Assembly: GCA_964345225.1 (NCBI GenBank)
Contig: CAYFQB010000082.1
Span: forward strand, 1-64,000
DNA: 64,000 bases
Direction of reading: 5' to 3'
Source: CAYFQB01 sp964345225
Lineage (GTDB): Bacteria > Nitrospirota > Thermodesulfovibrionia > Thermodesulfovibrionales > UBA6898
Positions 25,296-34,793 of the stretch are shown one piece after another (position 1 is the stretch's first letter; each line of letters begins with the position of its first letter). A model generated the notes under the pieces. The model had not been told where the DNA came from. It worked only from the letters and a program-made list of their open reading frames with translations, and made no database searches. The position numbers and the translations under genes were made by a program.

Positions 25296-25412
25296 CATTT
25301 TGCCATTGTTTGGAGAGATCCCGCCTGAGGTGAAAAATCGTCCCCGAAGTTTCCACATAAGGAGGAAATCGGGGCAGGCAATCAGGAAAGGTCGCTTTCC
25401 CAGACCCATGCA
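25296..25412 (-). ncRNA. Structured leader of tupABC, candidate Moco/Tuco riboswitch
   Basis: On the minus strand the leader folds into a compact structure: a ggaaag/ctttcc hairpin, a stem gcctg (about 25375) with caggc (about 25324), and inside it ccccga/tcgggg stacked on tttcc/ggaaa. The order (small hairpin, then GATTGCCTGCCCCG, then the closing strand) resembles the molybdenum/tungsten cofactor RNA motif, and tungstate transport genes are known targets of its Tuco variant. The match is from memory of the consensus, so it needs a covariance search. It occupies the 132-bp gap before tupA. Confidence 0.45.
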
Positions 25413-25425
25413 CAAATTAGAAATA

Positions 25426-26688
25426 TTACTCCCAGACCTCAAACTTTCTTATTAGATAATCACGGTTTTTTATGAAAACCTCCATCTGATTTTTGATAAC
25501 CTCTTCACTCTCTTCCCAGCTTTTACCTATTATCTGGGAGCAGAAACTCCCCGTGCGTCCAAAATATAGCGGTGTAATGATGTCAACCAGGCGTCGCCGG
25601 TTGCGATTCCAGAGATGAAAGATAAAGAAAAAATCATAAAGTATCTTTGACCATAGATCAGCCTCAAGAATAAATTCGCCTCTTTCTCTGAGATGGGATA
25701 CCACCTCAAGCAGTGTATTAAAGGTTTCAGGATCCAGGACATGTTTGTACATCGGCTTAAAGTGATTGAAGCCTTCTTCAAATTCTCTCTTCATTTTTTC
25801 GAAAGAAACATGGATATCTTCTAATTCATGAAGCGTTTTGTTGTTAGAAACAAGTTCAACAGTTGAGTAGTGATAGTCTCTACGCCACTTTTCCTCGTAA
25901 GTTCCCATTACGTAAAAGAGTGTGCTGAGAACCTGAAAGAACATTGCACTCAGGTCAGCAGAAGGGTCTTTGGGATTGTGAACCTTATTACCCAGGTCAA
26001 TCTGAAGAACCTTGTAATTCTCATTTACTGCTGTCAGTGTCATCCAGATGTCTATACCAAACTTGGCAACATCTGTAATCCAGACAGGCTGAGATGAAAG
26101 GTGCTCTGCAATTGAAGTTGTAAAAGAGAAATCCCCGCCGATCGGCTGGCGAATATCTTTGCCAAAGATGGCAACAGTTAACGGATAAACTATCATATTC
26201 GTAATAGTTCCATCAAAAGGATGTCTCCTGTAGTAAGGGGAACAGAACTCTGCCCTGCCGGAAAGGATTGGCTCAGCCATCCATTTTATCCACTCGGGAG
26301 TAATGCTGCGGAGGTCAGAATCAAATACCAATATAGCCTTAGGTCTTAGATTTGATGCACATTCGAAAACAGCGCGGAAACTAGTTCCCTTACCGGGTAT
26401 CCCACGGTATATTGTTACCTGTTTTTCAATGCCTTCCGGGGTCTCTTCTTTCAGACTGTTTTCACGTGTATCATCAATAGAGCCGCCGTCTACTATTAGA
26501 ATAGCAGTCTTAAAATCCCCATAATATTTTTTCAGGCCTTTGCCTACCTGGGAAACTACATGGCTGATGGTCTCCTCATTGTTATACGTGGGGATTCCTA
26601 CTAAGATATCAACATCTTTGATTTTGTCTATCCATTTCCGGACAGGATCTCTAAGTGCAGTTTCATATTGTTTTTTATCCAGAGACAT
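25426..26688 (-). CDS. Family 2 glycosyltransferase, glucosyl/mannosylglycerate synthase-like
   Basis: A 420-residue GT-A glycosyltransferase. VDILVGIPTYNNEETI (about 26-41), LIVDGGSIDDT (about 64-74), GKGTSFRAVFECA (99-111) and the metal-binding DSD (D123-D125 in LVFDSDLRS) are present. The long C-terminal part is helical and lacks membrane segments, which suits soluble enzymes that make glucosyl- or mannosylglycerate (compatible solutes) from NDP-sugar. The acceptor cannot be proven from sequence. It lies upstream of tupA on the same strand but is separated by the structured leader. Confidence 0.75.
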   Translation of the reverse strand: MSLDKKQYETALRDPVRKWIDKIKDVDILVGIPTYNNEETISHVVSQVGKGLKKYYGDFKTAILIVDGGSIDDTRENSLKEETPEGIEKQVTIYRGIPGKGTSFRAVFECASNLRPKAILVFDSDLRSITPEWIKWMAEPILSGRAEFCSPYYRRHPFDGTITNMIVYPLTVAIFGKDIRQPIGGDFSFTTSIAEHLSSQPVWITDVAKFGIDIWMTLTAVNENYKVLQIDLGNKVHNPKDPSADLSAMFFQVLSTLFYVMGTYEEKWRRDYHYSTVELVSNNKTLHELEDIHVSFEKMKREFEEGFNHFKPMYKHVLDPETFNTLLEVVSHLRERGEFILEADLWSKILYDFFFIFHLWNRNRRRLVDIITPLYFGRTGSFCSQIIGKSWEESEEVIKNQMEVFIKNRDYLIRKFEVWE

Positions 26689-26822
26689 AAATTATCTTAC
26701 TGTAAAATTTATTGTAATATCATAAAATAAAATAATTTTAAAAAAAAAGATATTGGTAGAATATTTATAACAGTTTAGTATATGAAATATCAAATAAGAT
26801 AAACCTTTAGCGGTGGTATAAA

Positions 26823-27692
26823 ATGAAAAGAGCAGCATTCATAATCCTGGCATTATTTATGGTAAATCATGTTTTTGCTGATGATAGAGGTCAGCAGAAA
26901 ACACCCCACATATTTACAGACCAGGATCTTAATAGATACAAAAAATCCTCTGATACATATAAACTCCAGGATAAGACCGAGTCCACTGGCGTTACTGTTG
27001 ATGAAAAGGATACATTGTCCGATACCGGAGGTGAAGTGCAGAAGCTTAGGCAATATCGAATACCTTATAGAGCTTATGAAGGAATAGCAATGAGGATTAT
27101 CATTCCAGTAACGTTAAACGGCTCTGTTACAGCCAATATGGCACTTGATACAGGTTCACCTGGAATGATAATTTCTGACATGCTGGCAAATAAGCTGGGA
27201 ATTTTTGAGAAAGATGACGGTAAGCTGATGACAATAGCTGCCGGCATTGGCGGTTATGCTCCAGCTATACTTACCATTATAGACACGGTACAGGTAGAAG
27301 GGGCTGAAGATCATTTTATTCCCACCATAATCACCAGGTCTTTATCAAATGCATTCGAAGGTCTTATAGGAATGGATTTCATGGCAAACTACTCCATCAA
27401 AATAGACACCAGAAGGCACTTTGTGGTATTTGAGGAGCTTCCACAAAGGCCGAACATGCCTGCCGGTCACGACAGGATATGGTGGAAAACCTACTTTCGT
27501 AGTTTTGCTACGATGCGTGCAGAGTGGAAAAATTACAGGGAAAGCCTTGATAAGAAAGAAGGAGACCCTCAAAAGCTAAATGATTTGAAGAAATTTGCGG
27601 ACAGGCAATACAGAGAGGCTGATAAACTCTTTAACAGGCTGAACGGATACGCTGTAAGACATGCCGTTCCCATGAGCTGGCGTGAATATTAA
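26823..27692 (+). CDS. Exported retropepsin-like aspartic protease
   Basis: A 289-residue protein with a signal peptide (about 1-19, MKRAAFIILA then VFA). After a polar stretch, residues about 83-205 form a single retroviral-type aspartic protease domain: MALDTGSPGMIIS with the catalytic D109-T110-G111, and GLIGMDFMANYSIKID as the second signature. Such single-domain proteases act as dimers. The remaining 85 residues are basic and helical. Substrate unknown; location periplasmic. It is divergent from the glycosyltransferase gene. Confidence 0.82.
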   Translation: MKRAAFIILALFMVNHVFADDRGQQKTPHIFTDQDLNRYKKSSDTYKLQDKTESTGVTVDEKDTLSDTGGEVQKLRQYRIPYRAYEGIAMRIIIPVTLNGSVTANMALDTGSPGMIISDMLANKLGIFEKDDGKLMTIAAGIGGYAPAILTIIDTVQVEGAEDHFIPTIITRSLSNAFEGLIGMDFMANYSIKIDTRRHFVVFEELPQRPNMPAGHDRIWWKTYFRSFATMRAEWKNYRESLDKKEGDPQKLNDLKKFADRQYREADKLFNRLNGYAVRHAVPMSWREY

Positions 27693-27773
27693 CCCAGTAA
27701 GTCACAAAAAATAATTATATTTTTTTCACATCGGCTTTACATTTTTTTTCGTGTCTTGTATCTTTTAATAGTA

Positions 27774-28424
27774 ATGATTGATTTGCATACACATAGCATA
27801 TTTAGTGATGGAGAACTAGTCCCCAATGAACTTATAAGGAGGGCTGAGGCAGCAGGGTATACTGCAATTGCAATAACAGATCATATTGATGCATCTAATA
27901 TAGATTTTATTATCCCTCGAATAGTTAAGGCGATTGAGAAAATCAAGCCCACTATCTCGATTGAGGCTTTGCCAGGTGCTGAAATAACCCATGCCTCTCC
28001 TGAACTTATACCGGATCTTGTAAAAGAGGCTAGAAATCTTGGTGCGAAAATTGTTATTGTCCATGGAGAGACTATTGTTGAACCTGTAAAAAAAGGTACA
28101 AACAATGCAGCTATAAATGCAGGTGTAGACATACTTGCACATCCCGGATTAATTACAACTGAAGATCTCCTTTTTGCAAAAGAGAAAAATGTATTGCTGG
28201 AAATTACTTCTCGTAAGGGTCATTCGCTGTCTAACGGATATGTAGCCAAAGAAGCCATGCGATTCGGAGTCCCTCTTTGTATGAATACAGACTCACATAG
28301 TCCGTCAGACCTGATAACTAAAGAAATGGCAAGGCAGATACTGCTTGGTGCCGGGGTAGATGAAAACAGGGTTTCCTCGGTATTTGAAAATTCTAAATTA
28401 CTGATTGAAAAGGTTTTGAGTTAA
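27774..28424 (+). CDS. PHP-domain phosphoesterase (histidinol-phosphatase-like)
   Basis: A 216-residue PHP-fold metal-dependent hydrolase. The ATG at 27774 is chosen so that the first metal motif opens the protein as in relatives: MIDLHTHSIFSDG (H5, H7), then ITDHID, VHGE and, near the end, MNTDSHSP. Family members hydrolyse phosphate monoesters; this short type is common in archaea and Nitrospirota-like genomes without a known substrate. The next gene follows 4 bp after its stop. Confidence 0.88.
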   Translation: MIDLHTHSIFSDGELVPNELIRRAEAAGYTAIAITDHIDASNIDFIIPRIVKAIEKIKPTISIEALPGAEITHASPELIPDLVKEARNLGAKIVIVHGETIVEPVKKGTNNAAINAGVDILAHPGLITTEDLLFAKEKNVLLEITSRKGHSLSNGYVAKEAMRFGVPLCMNTDSHSPSDLITKEMARQILLGAGVDENRVSSVFENSKLLIEKVLS

Positions 28425-28428
28425 CATA

Positions 28429-29127
28429 ATGCCCAAGGCAATTAAGAAGAAAGTAAAGAAAAAAACTGTTGGGACAGAAGCCGAAGTAAAAGACAGGTTT
28501 TCTGATTTAATAGATACTTTTAAAAAAAGGCAGAAGTCGATATTTATATATAGTGCGGGCGCCCTGTCAGTTATATTAGTTATAGCGGCTATTCTGTTTT
28601 ACCAATACTATTCAGAAGTTAAATCCCGGCAACTGGAGTACGAGGCTTATAAAATTTACTACAATGAGTTTCAGAAAGATACGTTAACAACACAGGAACG
28701 TTTTGAGAAGGCTTTAGATATATTCAAACAGTCATACAGTAAAAGCAAATCTCCGAGGCGGCTTCTTTACATAGCAAGCTCTTATTATGAACTTGGCAGA
28801 TATGATGAGGCATTAGCAAGTCTTGATGAATTCATAAAAAGATATGCAGAAGAGAAGGATATACTACCTCTGGTATCCCAGAATATGGCAATGATACATA
28901 TTAGGAAGGGTAATAAGCAGGAAGCACTGAGAGTTCTTGATGATCTTTATAATTCAGGCACTAATATCTTTAAGGATTATGCCCTTATTAAATCAGCAAG
29001 GATTTTAGAAATGGACGGCAAAAAGGAAGAGGCAACAGCCAAATATAAAGAACTAACAGAGAAATTTCCACAGTCGCCATACTTTGAAGAAGCCAATATC
29101 AAGCTTGGAGAGAATAAGGAAAGCTAA
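28429..29127 (+). CDS. Membrane-anchored TPR protein (YfgM/CpoB-like)
   Basis: A 232-residue protein. A lysine-rich cytosolic tail (1-36) precedes one membrane helix (about 38-60), then a periplasmic domain of TPR units (AYKIYYNEF, YIASSYYELGRYDEALASLDEF, AKYKELTEKFPQSPYFEEA). The layout matches YfgM-type proteins, which are periplasmic chaperone-associated TPR proteins at the Sec translocon. It is coupled to the PHP gene. Confidence 0.75.
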   Translation: MPKAIKKKVKKKTVGTEAEVKDRFSDLIDTFKKRQKSIFIYSAGALSVILVIAAILFYQYYSEVKSRQLEYEAYKIYYNEFQKDTLTTQERFEKALDIFKQSYSKSKSPRRLLYIASSYYELGRYDEALASLDEFIKRYAEEKDILPLVSQNMAMIHIRKGNKQEALRVLDDLYNSGTNIFKDYALIKSARILEMDGKKEEATAKYKELTEKFPQSPYFEEANIKLGENKES

Positions 29128-29230
29128 CAGAAGCAGTTAGGTTATTCTTCTGTTTTTATCAAGCTCAATCAAATTTTTTAACAAAGCATTGAAAAACATA
29201 TGACTTCGTAAATATAGAATCTGTTAATAG

Positions 29231-29659
29231 ATGCACAAAAAGCTTATCTATACACTCGGTACCGGTCTGAGAAACAGCGAGGATTTTATCGAGATCCTTT
29301 TTGCATACGAGATCAGGACATTTATTGATGTCAGGAGCTTTCCAAGAAGCAAGCTTCCCCATTTCAACAGAGATATCCTTTCAGAGCTTTTACAGTCGAA
29401 CGGCATTGAGTATCTTTTTCTCGGCAAGGAGCTGGGGGGGTTCAGAAAAGGTGGATATACTGCCTATATTATTACTGAAGAATTTTTTAAGGGTATAGAG
29501 ATGATAGAAGCTGTTGCAAAGGATAAGATCTCTGTTTTAGCATGTGCTGAAAGGTTTCCATGGAAATGCCACAGGAAATGGATATCCAGAGAACTTCAGA
29601 TCAGGGGATGGGATGTGGAACATATTATTGACAAAGGTAAAGTATGGATACCAAAATAA
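29231..29659 (+). CDS. DUF488 family protein
   Basis: A 142-residue protein of the DUF488 family, with YTLGTGLRNSEDFIEIL near the start, IDVRSFPRSKLPHFN, YLFLGKELGG and the C-terminal CAERFPWKCHRKWIS, where the two cysteines and CHR are the conserved set. The biochemical role is not established. It precedes ligA by 51 bp and may be cotranscribed with it. Confidence 0.85.
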   Translation: MHKKLIYTLGTGLRNSEDFIEILFAYEIRTFIDVRSFPRSKLPHFNRDILSELLQSNGIEYLFLGKELGGFRKGGYTAYIITEEFFKGIEMIEAVAKDKISVLACAERFPWKCHRKWISRELQIRGWDVEHIIDKGKVWIPK

Positions 29660-29710
29660 AAGTTAGAAGTTAGCGATAAAGCAGGAGATATTGATTTTAG
29701 AGCAGACAGC

Positions 29711-31735
29711 ATGTCAAAAAAAATTTCTGAAGAAGTGAAAAAGCATATTGATGAGCTTGTTAAAGAGTTAAACCATCACAGCTATCGCTACTATGTACTT
29801 GACTCGCCTGTAATATCCGATTCCGAGTATGACCGGCTCTACCGGCGCCTGAAAGAATTTGAAGAAAATTATGGTTATATACCCCCCGACTCCCCTACAC
29901 AAAGAGTCGGCGCCCCACCTCTCGAAAAATTCGAAAAGGTTAAACATACAGAACCAATGCTTTCTCTTGATAATGCCTTCTCAGGTGATGAAGTAAGAGA
30001 ATTTGACAAGAGGATAAAAAGACTGCTTGGTACCGATAAGGAGATTGAATATACTGTTGAACCAAAATACGATGGCCTTGCAATGGAGCTGACATACAGG
30101 AACGGGTTTCTTTTCAGGGCTTCTACGAGAGGTGATGGATATGAAGGTGAGGATGTTACACAGAATATAAAAACCGTAAAGTCTATTCCACTTAAGATTG
30201 AAGGAGTTAGCAAGGTGCCTGAAGAAATAGATATCCGTGGTGAGGTATATATGGTCACCGGGGATTTTGAAGCTCTGAACAGGGAAAGAGAAAAGATGGG
30301 TGAGCCACTTTTTGCCAATCCAAGAAATGCAGCGGCTGGTTCAGTGCGTCAGCTTGATCCTGCTGTTACTGCTACGAGAAAACTACACCTTGCATGTTAT
30401 GGAATAGGGTCGGTAAAAGGAGCTGAGTTCAATAGTCAATGGGACTTTGTAAGGTGGCTTGAAAATGCAAGATTTCCAATCCCTGCCAGCATAAATTTAG
30501 CAAGAAATATAGAGGAGGTTCTCGATATTAAAAAGCAAATAGAGGAAAAAAGAGGAACATTCCCGTTCGAAACCGACGGTACCGTTATAAAGGTAAATGA
30601 CTTTGGATTGCAAAAATTGCTGGGAGTTAAGACAAGGGAGCCCCGATGGGCCATAGCATATAAATTTCCTGCACATCAGGGAACAACCAGCATAAAGGAG
30701 ATAATTCCCAGCGTTGGAAGGACCGGGGTTATAACTCCTATTGCATTGTTTGAGCCTGTAATGATCGGTGGAGTTACGGTATCACGTTCCACATTGCATA
30801 ACTGGGATGAGATGAAAAGAAAGGACATAAGAGTTGGAGATACCGTGGTTATCGAAAGGGCGGGAGATGTTATTCCGCATGTTGTGATGGTAATAAAAGA
30901 GGAAAGAACCGGTAAAGAAAAGTCTTTCCCTATACCGAAGAAGTGTCCAGTGTGCGGCTCCGAGGTTACGAGAGAAGGTGAAGTGGCTTTTAGGTGTGTT
31001 GGGCTAAACTGTCCTGCACAGGTTCAGGAGAAGATAAGGCATTTCGCTTCGAAAGGGGCTATGAATGTAGATGGTCTTGGAGAAAAGAATGTAGAACTGC
31101 TTTACTCAAGGGGTCTTGTAAGACGCTTTGAGGATATCTATAAATTAAAGAAAAAGGATCTTCTTGAGTTGCCAAGGTTTGCTGAAAAATCAGCCCAGAA
31201 CCTTATCGATGCTATCGAAAGGTCTAAAAATACCACACTGGCAAAATTTCTGCTTGCTATAGGTATTCTTCATGTAGGGGAGTATGCAGCGAAGGTGCTT
31301 GCAAAGAATTTCAAAAGACTCGAAGACCTGTATAAAGTAGAGCCAGAGAAGATTACACGGATCAAACAGATGGGTGAAAAGATCTCATTTTCAGTAGTTT
31401 CTTTTTTCAATGACGAGAAGAACATAAACACCCTTGAATTCCTGAAATCCCTTGGTATGAAAATTTCCAATCCGGGTTATACATCCGAAGAGAAGAAAAA
31501 AAAGCCATTTGAAGGAACTACTTTTGTGATTACCGGTACACTGCCGGTAGCAAGAAAAGAGGTAGAAGCCCTGATAGAAGGCCATGGAGGCCGTTTTTCA
31601 TCTGCTGTTTCAGAGAAAACAGATTACCTTGTGGTCGGTGAAGAGCCCGGTTCAAAACTGAAGAAAGCCAAAGTCCTGGGGGTTAGGACAATTTCGTATT
31701 CTGAGTTATTAAAGATGATAGAGTCAAAGTCATAG
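29711..31735 (+). CDS. ligA: NAD-dependent DNA ligase LigA
   Basis: Seals nicks in duplex DNA during replication and repair. Full length at 674 residues: domain Ia (1-60, YRYYVLDSP), adenylation domain with the AMP-accepting lysine K119 in VEPKYDGLA, OB domain (about 320-400, VGRTGVITPIALFEPV), a four-cysteine zinc finger (CPVCG, CVGLNCP; about 413-435), helix-hairpin-helix repeats (about 440-590) and a C-terminal BRCT domain (about 595-674, GTTFVITGTLPVARKEVEALIE). All catalytic motifs are intact. Confidence 0.97.
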   Translation: MSKKISEEVKKHIDELVKELNHHSYRYYVLDSPVISDSEYDRLYRRLKEFEENYGYIPPDSPTQRVGAPPLEKFEKVKHTEPMLSLDNAFSGDEVREFDKRIKRLLGTDKEIEYTVEPKYDGLAMELTYRNGFLFRASTRGDGYEGEDVTQNIKTVKSIPLKIEGVSKVPEEIDIRGEVYMVTGDFEALNREREKMGEPLFANPRNAAAGSVRQLDPAVTATRKLHLACYGIGSVKGAEFNSQWDFVRWLENARFPIPASINLARNIEEVLDIKKQIEEKRGTFPFETDGTVIKVNDFGLQKLLGVKTREPRWAIAYKFPAHQGTTSIKEIIPSVGRTGVITPIALFEPVMIGGVTVSRSTLHNWDEMKRKDIRVGDTVVIERAGDVIPHVVMVIKEERTGKEKSFPIPKKCPVCGSEVTREGEVAFRCVGLNCPAQVQEKIRHFASKGAMNVDGLGEKNVELLYSRGLVRRFEDIYKLKKKDLLELPRFAEKSAQNLIDAIERSKNTTLAKFLLAIGILHVGEYAAKVLAKNFKRLEDLYKVEPEKITRIKQMGEKISFSVVSFFNDEKNINTLEFLKSLGMKISNPGYTSEEKKKKPFEGTTFVITGTLPVARKEVEALIEGHGGRFSSAVSEKTDYLVVGEEPGSKLKKAKVLGVRTISYSELLKMIESKS

Positions 31736-31811
31736 GTTAAACTACAGTTTTCTATCATGAATTGTATTGATATGTTAATATTTTGATATTTAAAATGGAA
31801 ACCTGATAAAC

Positions 31812-32153
31812 ATGCATATTGATGATTATAGTTTTGGCAGAATAGTAGTAGACAAAAAGACTTATACCTCTGATGTAATTATCTATCCAGACAGGGTTGA
31901 CTCGTCATGGTGGAGAAAGGAAGGCCATTATCTTCAGGAGGTTGACCTCCGGGAAGTTGTTAACGCAAAACCTGACATACTCATTATCGGCACAGGATAC
32001 TCCGGCGTTATGAATGTTCCTAAGGTTACCAGAGATTTTCTGGAATCAAAGGGAATTAAAGTATACATTGAAAGAACAGTAAATGCGGTAGCACTTTTTA
32101 ATAAACAGCCCGCAGACAAGAAGATAATAGGAGCTTTTCACCTCACCTGCTAA
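31812..32153 (+). CDS. Mth938-like domain protein
   Basis: A 113-residue protein matching the Mth938/NDUFAF3-like (DUF498) fold: DYSFGRIVVDKKTYTSDVII, WWRKEGHYL, KPDILIIGTGYSGVMNV and VNAVALFNKQPADKKIIGAFHLTC. The eukaryotic relative assists respiratory complex I assembly; the bacterial function is unknown. It stands 76 bp after ligA on the same strand. Confidence 0.85.
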   Translation: MHIDDYSFGRIVVDKKTYTSDVIIYPDRVDSSWWRKEGHYLQEVDLREVVNAKPDILIIGTGYSGVMNVPKVTRDFLESKGIKVYIERTVNAVALFNKQPADKKIIGAFHLTC

Positions 32154-32190
32154 ATCAGGGACATTTCCCATATTTCTTGATGGGTATACC

Positions 32191-32300
32191 TCTACGAGTC
32201 GTTGACTCAACGAGTCGTAGACAAAAATTTCCCTATGTCCACTCAAGAAACATGTCCAACTACAACTATACAACATGTATACCTGCTTCAAATGCAATTT
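32191..32300. repeat. Hairpin and partial copy of the 48.6-kb MITE-like element
   Basis: A near-perfect hairpin at 32191-32221 (tctacga-g-tcgttga / tcaacga-g-tcgtaga) sits next to a segment (32225-32295) that closely matches 48757-48815: aaaatttccctatgtcc, ctcaagaaacatg, ccaact, atacaacatgtat. A further part, catgtatacctgcttca (32274-32290), recurs at 49003-49019. It lies between two convergent genes. Confidence 0.75.
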
Positions 32301-32344
32301 CAAAGATTAAAAAATACGAGAAGTGTCCCTAAATAAAGCTGGTG

Positions 32345-33238
32345 TTACTCATTCTTATAGTGATACGTTTTTATATCTATTCCTGCTTTTTCTACAAGAT
32401 CAAATACAGGTTTGTAATCATCAACCGTTGTTTCAATGAACTTTATGGCACCGAATTTCTCAAGAACAGCCCTGCCTTCAGGGCTCTTGTCTATATTCAA
32501 AAGAACATCTTTGAGTTTTTTCTTGATACCGGTTGCAAGGTCTTTTCTTACACAGAGGCCGTTTGAAGGCACCTTGGGAGATTCTGCAAGTATTACGATT
32601 TCAGTATTCACCCTCGGTTGATCTTTCCTGACCCTGTCATAAATAGTATTCTTCGCAGCACCCACATCTGCATCCATCTCAAGGACAGCATGTACAGAGG
32701 CATCATGGCTTCCAGTAAAATAATATTCACTGAAGAATTCATCGATATCAGAGACTCCACTTTTCTTCAGATATGCAAGGGGAAATATGTATCCTGCTGT
32801 GGTTGCTTTTTCGACAAAAGCCATCTTCTTGCCTTTCATGTCATTCACGCTTTTTATATTGCTGTCCTTTCTTACAAATATGTGGCCGTGATATGTAGAG
32901 GTGTTGTCGAGATTGACCGGTCTTGCTAAGGGTACTACACCAAGCTTCTGTATTGCCAGTGCCCCTGTGAATGAACCAAAGAAAGCACCGTCCATATTTG
33001 CAGAGGCGAATCTATCTATAATATTGCCGTATCTGCTTAGGATAGTGAGTTTTACGGTTACCCCGGTCTTCTCTGACAGGTATTCTGCCAGAGGTTTGAA
33101 TCTCTCAATCTGTTTGAAGACATTCATCTCTGGTATGAGACCGATAAGAATCTCTTTCTGCGGGGCTTGAGCTAATGCAAGAAGAGGAATTAAAAGAATT
33201 ATTATTATAAATAAGGTTATTTGTGCTGGATATTTCAT
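32345..33238 (-). CDS. PhnD-type phosphate/phosphonate ABC substrate-binding protein
   Basis: A 297-residue periplasmic protein with a signal peptide (about 1-23, ending LALA). ILIGLIPEMNVFKQIERFKPLAEYLSEKTG and the GSFTGALAIQKLGVVPLARPV region are typical of PhnD-like binding proteins, which bind phosphate, phosphite or phosphonate, or act as the sensor part of two-component systems. No permease or ATPase gene is next to it, so it may be an orphan sensor component. Stand-alone gene. Confidence 0.85.
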   Translation of the reverse strand: MKYPAQITLFIIIILLIPLLALAQAPQKEILIGLIPEMNVFKQIERFKPLAEYLSEKTGVTVKLTILSRYGNIIDRFASANMDGAFFGSFTGALAIQKLGVVPLARPVNLDNTSTYHGHIFVRKDSNIKSVNDMKGKKMAFVEKATTAGYIFPLAYLKKSGVSDIDEFFSEYYFTGSHDASVHAVLEMDADVGAAKNTIYDRVRKDQPRVNTEIVILAESPKVPSNGLCVRKDLATGIKKKLKDVLLNIDKSPEGRAVLEKFGAIKFIETTVDDYKPVFDLVEKAGIDIKTYHYKNE

Positions 33239-33334
33239 TGAAACACTCTAATCGATGATCTTAAATAATATTATAATACAATTTCTTCCAGGTAAAAAGT
33301 GTTTTAGTTCTGTTCTAATGTGGTGTGCCGGAAT

Positions 33335-33676
33335 TTAAGTCTTTTCCCCTGTCTCCTCTTTAACCCATTTCAGATAATCCTCAAAGCCTTCCACAATAGG
33401 CAGTGCAATAATCTCAGGTACGGAATAACTGTGAAGATCCTTTACACTTTTCATAAGGCTTTCGAATAAATCCTTCCTGGTCTTCACGATCAAAAGCGCC
33501 TCATTATCATCCTCAATATTTCCTTCCCATCTGTAGACAGAACGAATATCTTTTACGACATTTACGCATGCTGCTGTCCTATTTTCAACAATAGCCCTTG
33601 CAATCTTTACGGCCTCATCTTCCTTTGGAACTGTTATTAATACTACAATGCAATCTGTCATGATATCACAACGCAA
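33335..33676 (-). CDS. cutA: Divalent cation tolerance protein CutA
   Basis: A 113-residue trimeric protein of the CutA1 family: CIVVLITVPKEDEAVKIARAIVENR, AACVNVV, VYRWEGNIEDDNEALLIVKT and SYSVPEIIALPI. Linked to copper and divalent metal tolerance though its mechanism is unclear. The start is either the ATG at 33676, which overlaps the previous gene by 11 bp, or the ATG at 33661 (MTDCIVV), closer to the usual N-terminus. It is the last gene of the pil run. Confidence 0.93.
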   Translation of the reverse strand: MRCDIMTDCIVVLITVPKEDEAVKIARAIVENRTAACVNVVKDIRSVYRWEGNIEDDNEALLIVKTRKDLFESLMKSVKDLHSYSVPEIIALPIVEGFEDYLKWVKEETGEKT

Positions 33677-34793
33677 GTTCCCCTTTTTTCATTAATATAT
33701 TTCTGCTTTTATCTTTATGAATAAGTGTAACTGTGGGTTTGAAGAATACAAAATCCTGGTGAAAAGGTGTTTTAACTTTTCCCCCGAATGAGCTATTGTC
33801 ACCAAGTGCGATATGAATTGTTCCCATAATCTTTTCTGATTCAAGGATATTGTAAGGTCTTTTAGCCCTGTTGTTTGTGCCTATCCCAAGTTCTGCAATA
33901 TTTCCGTTTTCCTTTCTCTCGGATATTTTTTTCTTCAGTTGGTATGTATATTCCTCATTTCCTGAAATATCTTTTACATAGCCCTCGTCAATTGCAAGCG
34001 TTACCGGTGATTTAAGTTCCCTTGTAGGAGCCCATTCCAGAATGAGCTTGCCTTTAGCAGTTCCTTCAACCGGTGAGATATATGCCTCACCTGCGGGAAG
34101 ATTGCCAAAAGATCCGGGCTTGGTCAATATTCCTGTATCAGCATAAGCTTTCCTGTTTTTGGTTGAGAATGAAAGCTTTGAACCATTTGCAGTTGTTATT
34201 TCGACCCTTTCTGCCTTATTGAGCTTCCTGGTGATATTGTTTGTTATCCTGGCAAGATGTTTCCAGTCAATATTCATAGGACCTTCAAGCATTGACATCT
34301 CAAAAAGCGGCATACTTGCATATCTTGCATTACATACCCGTGTCAGCAGATCCCTGAATCTTGTATGGCTGGTTGAATAATTAGAGAGAGCAATGACAGC
34401 AGTAACAGCATCATTCTTGAATTTATTTAAGATTCCCTCTGCCTTTTTAATATCTGAATCATCGGCATTTTTCATAAGTAACTGCTGAAGGATACCGGTT
34501 TTTGCCAATGCTCTAATTGCCCGTTTACCGAAAGCAATTTCCCATAGTTCCGGTGGTGGTTCTGCCCCGTGGCTTCCTGTGGCCTGGTATTCATGAACAA
34601 TAACTTCTTTTGCAAAACTCTTCCCTGTTTCCGATGTAAGAAAGGCTATACACTTAAGCTTGGATCTTCTCTCAAACTCGGAGTTATCAATATCTTCAGC
34701 CGGAGATGGTCTATCAGTAAAAATAAGGGCTTTTTCTGTTTTTTTTACACCGAGGTTTACGCGGAATATATTCCTTAGTATTTCTGTAATCAC
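33666..34793 (-). CDS. M29-like thermophilic-type aminopeptidase
   Basis: A 375-residue metallopeptidase of the M29/leucyl-aminopeptidase-like family. The C-terminal half carries the metal ligand set: GNLPAGEAYISPVEGTAKG (Glu), NIAELGIGTNN (Glu), MGTIHIALGDNSSFGG (His) and TPFHQDFVFF (His, Asp). The N-terminal half is less typical. It starts 4 bp inside the end of pilQ (ATGA) and so is translated with the pilus operon, although a link to pili is not known. Confidence 0.8.
   Translation of the reverse strand: MITEILRNIFRVNLGVKKTEKALIFTDRPSPAEDIDNSEFERRSKLKCIAFLTSETGKSFAKEVIVHEYQATGSHGAEPPPELWEIAFGKRAIRALAKTGILQQLLMKNADDSDIKKAEGILNKFKNDAVTAVIALSNYSTSHTRFRDLLTRVCNARYASMPLFEMSMLEGPMNIDWKHLARITNNITRKLNKAERVEITTANGSKLSFSTKNRKAYADTGILTKPGSFGNLPAGEAYISPVEGTAKGKLILEWAPTRELKSPVTLAIDEGYVKDISGNEEYTYQLKKKISERKENGNIAELGIGTNNRAKRPYNILESEKIMGTIHIALGDNSSFGGKVKTPFHQDFVFFKPTVTLIHKDKSRNILMKKGELAL

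Noticed and set aside
24475..25413. TupA starting at 25413
   Set aside because: The extra 40 residues do not form part of the signal peptide or the family and are encoded by the structured leader.
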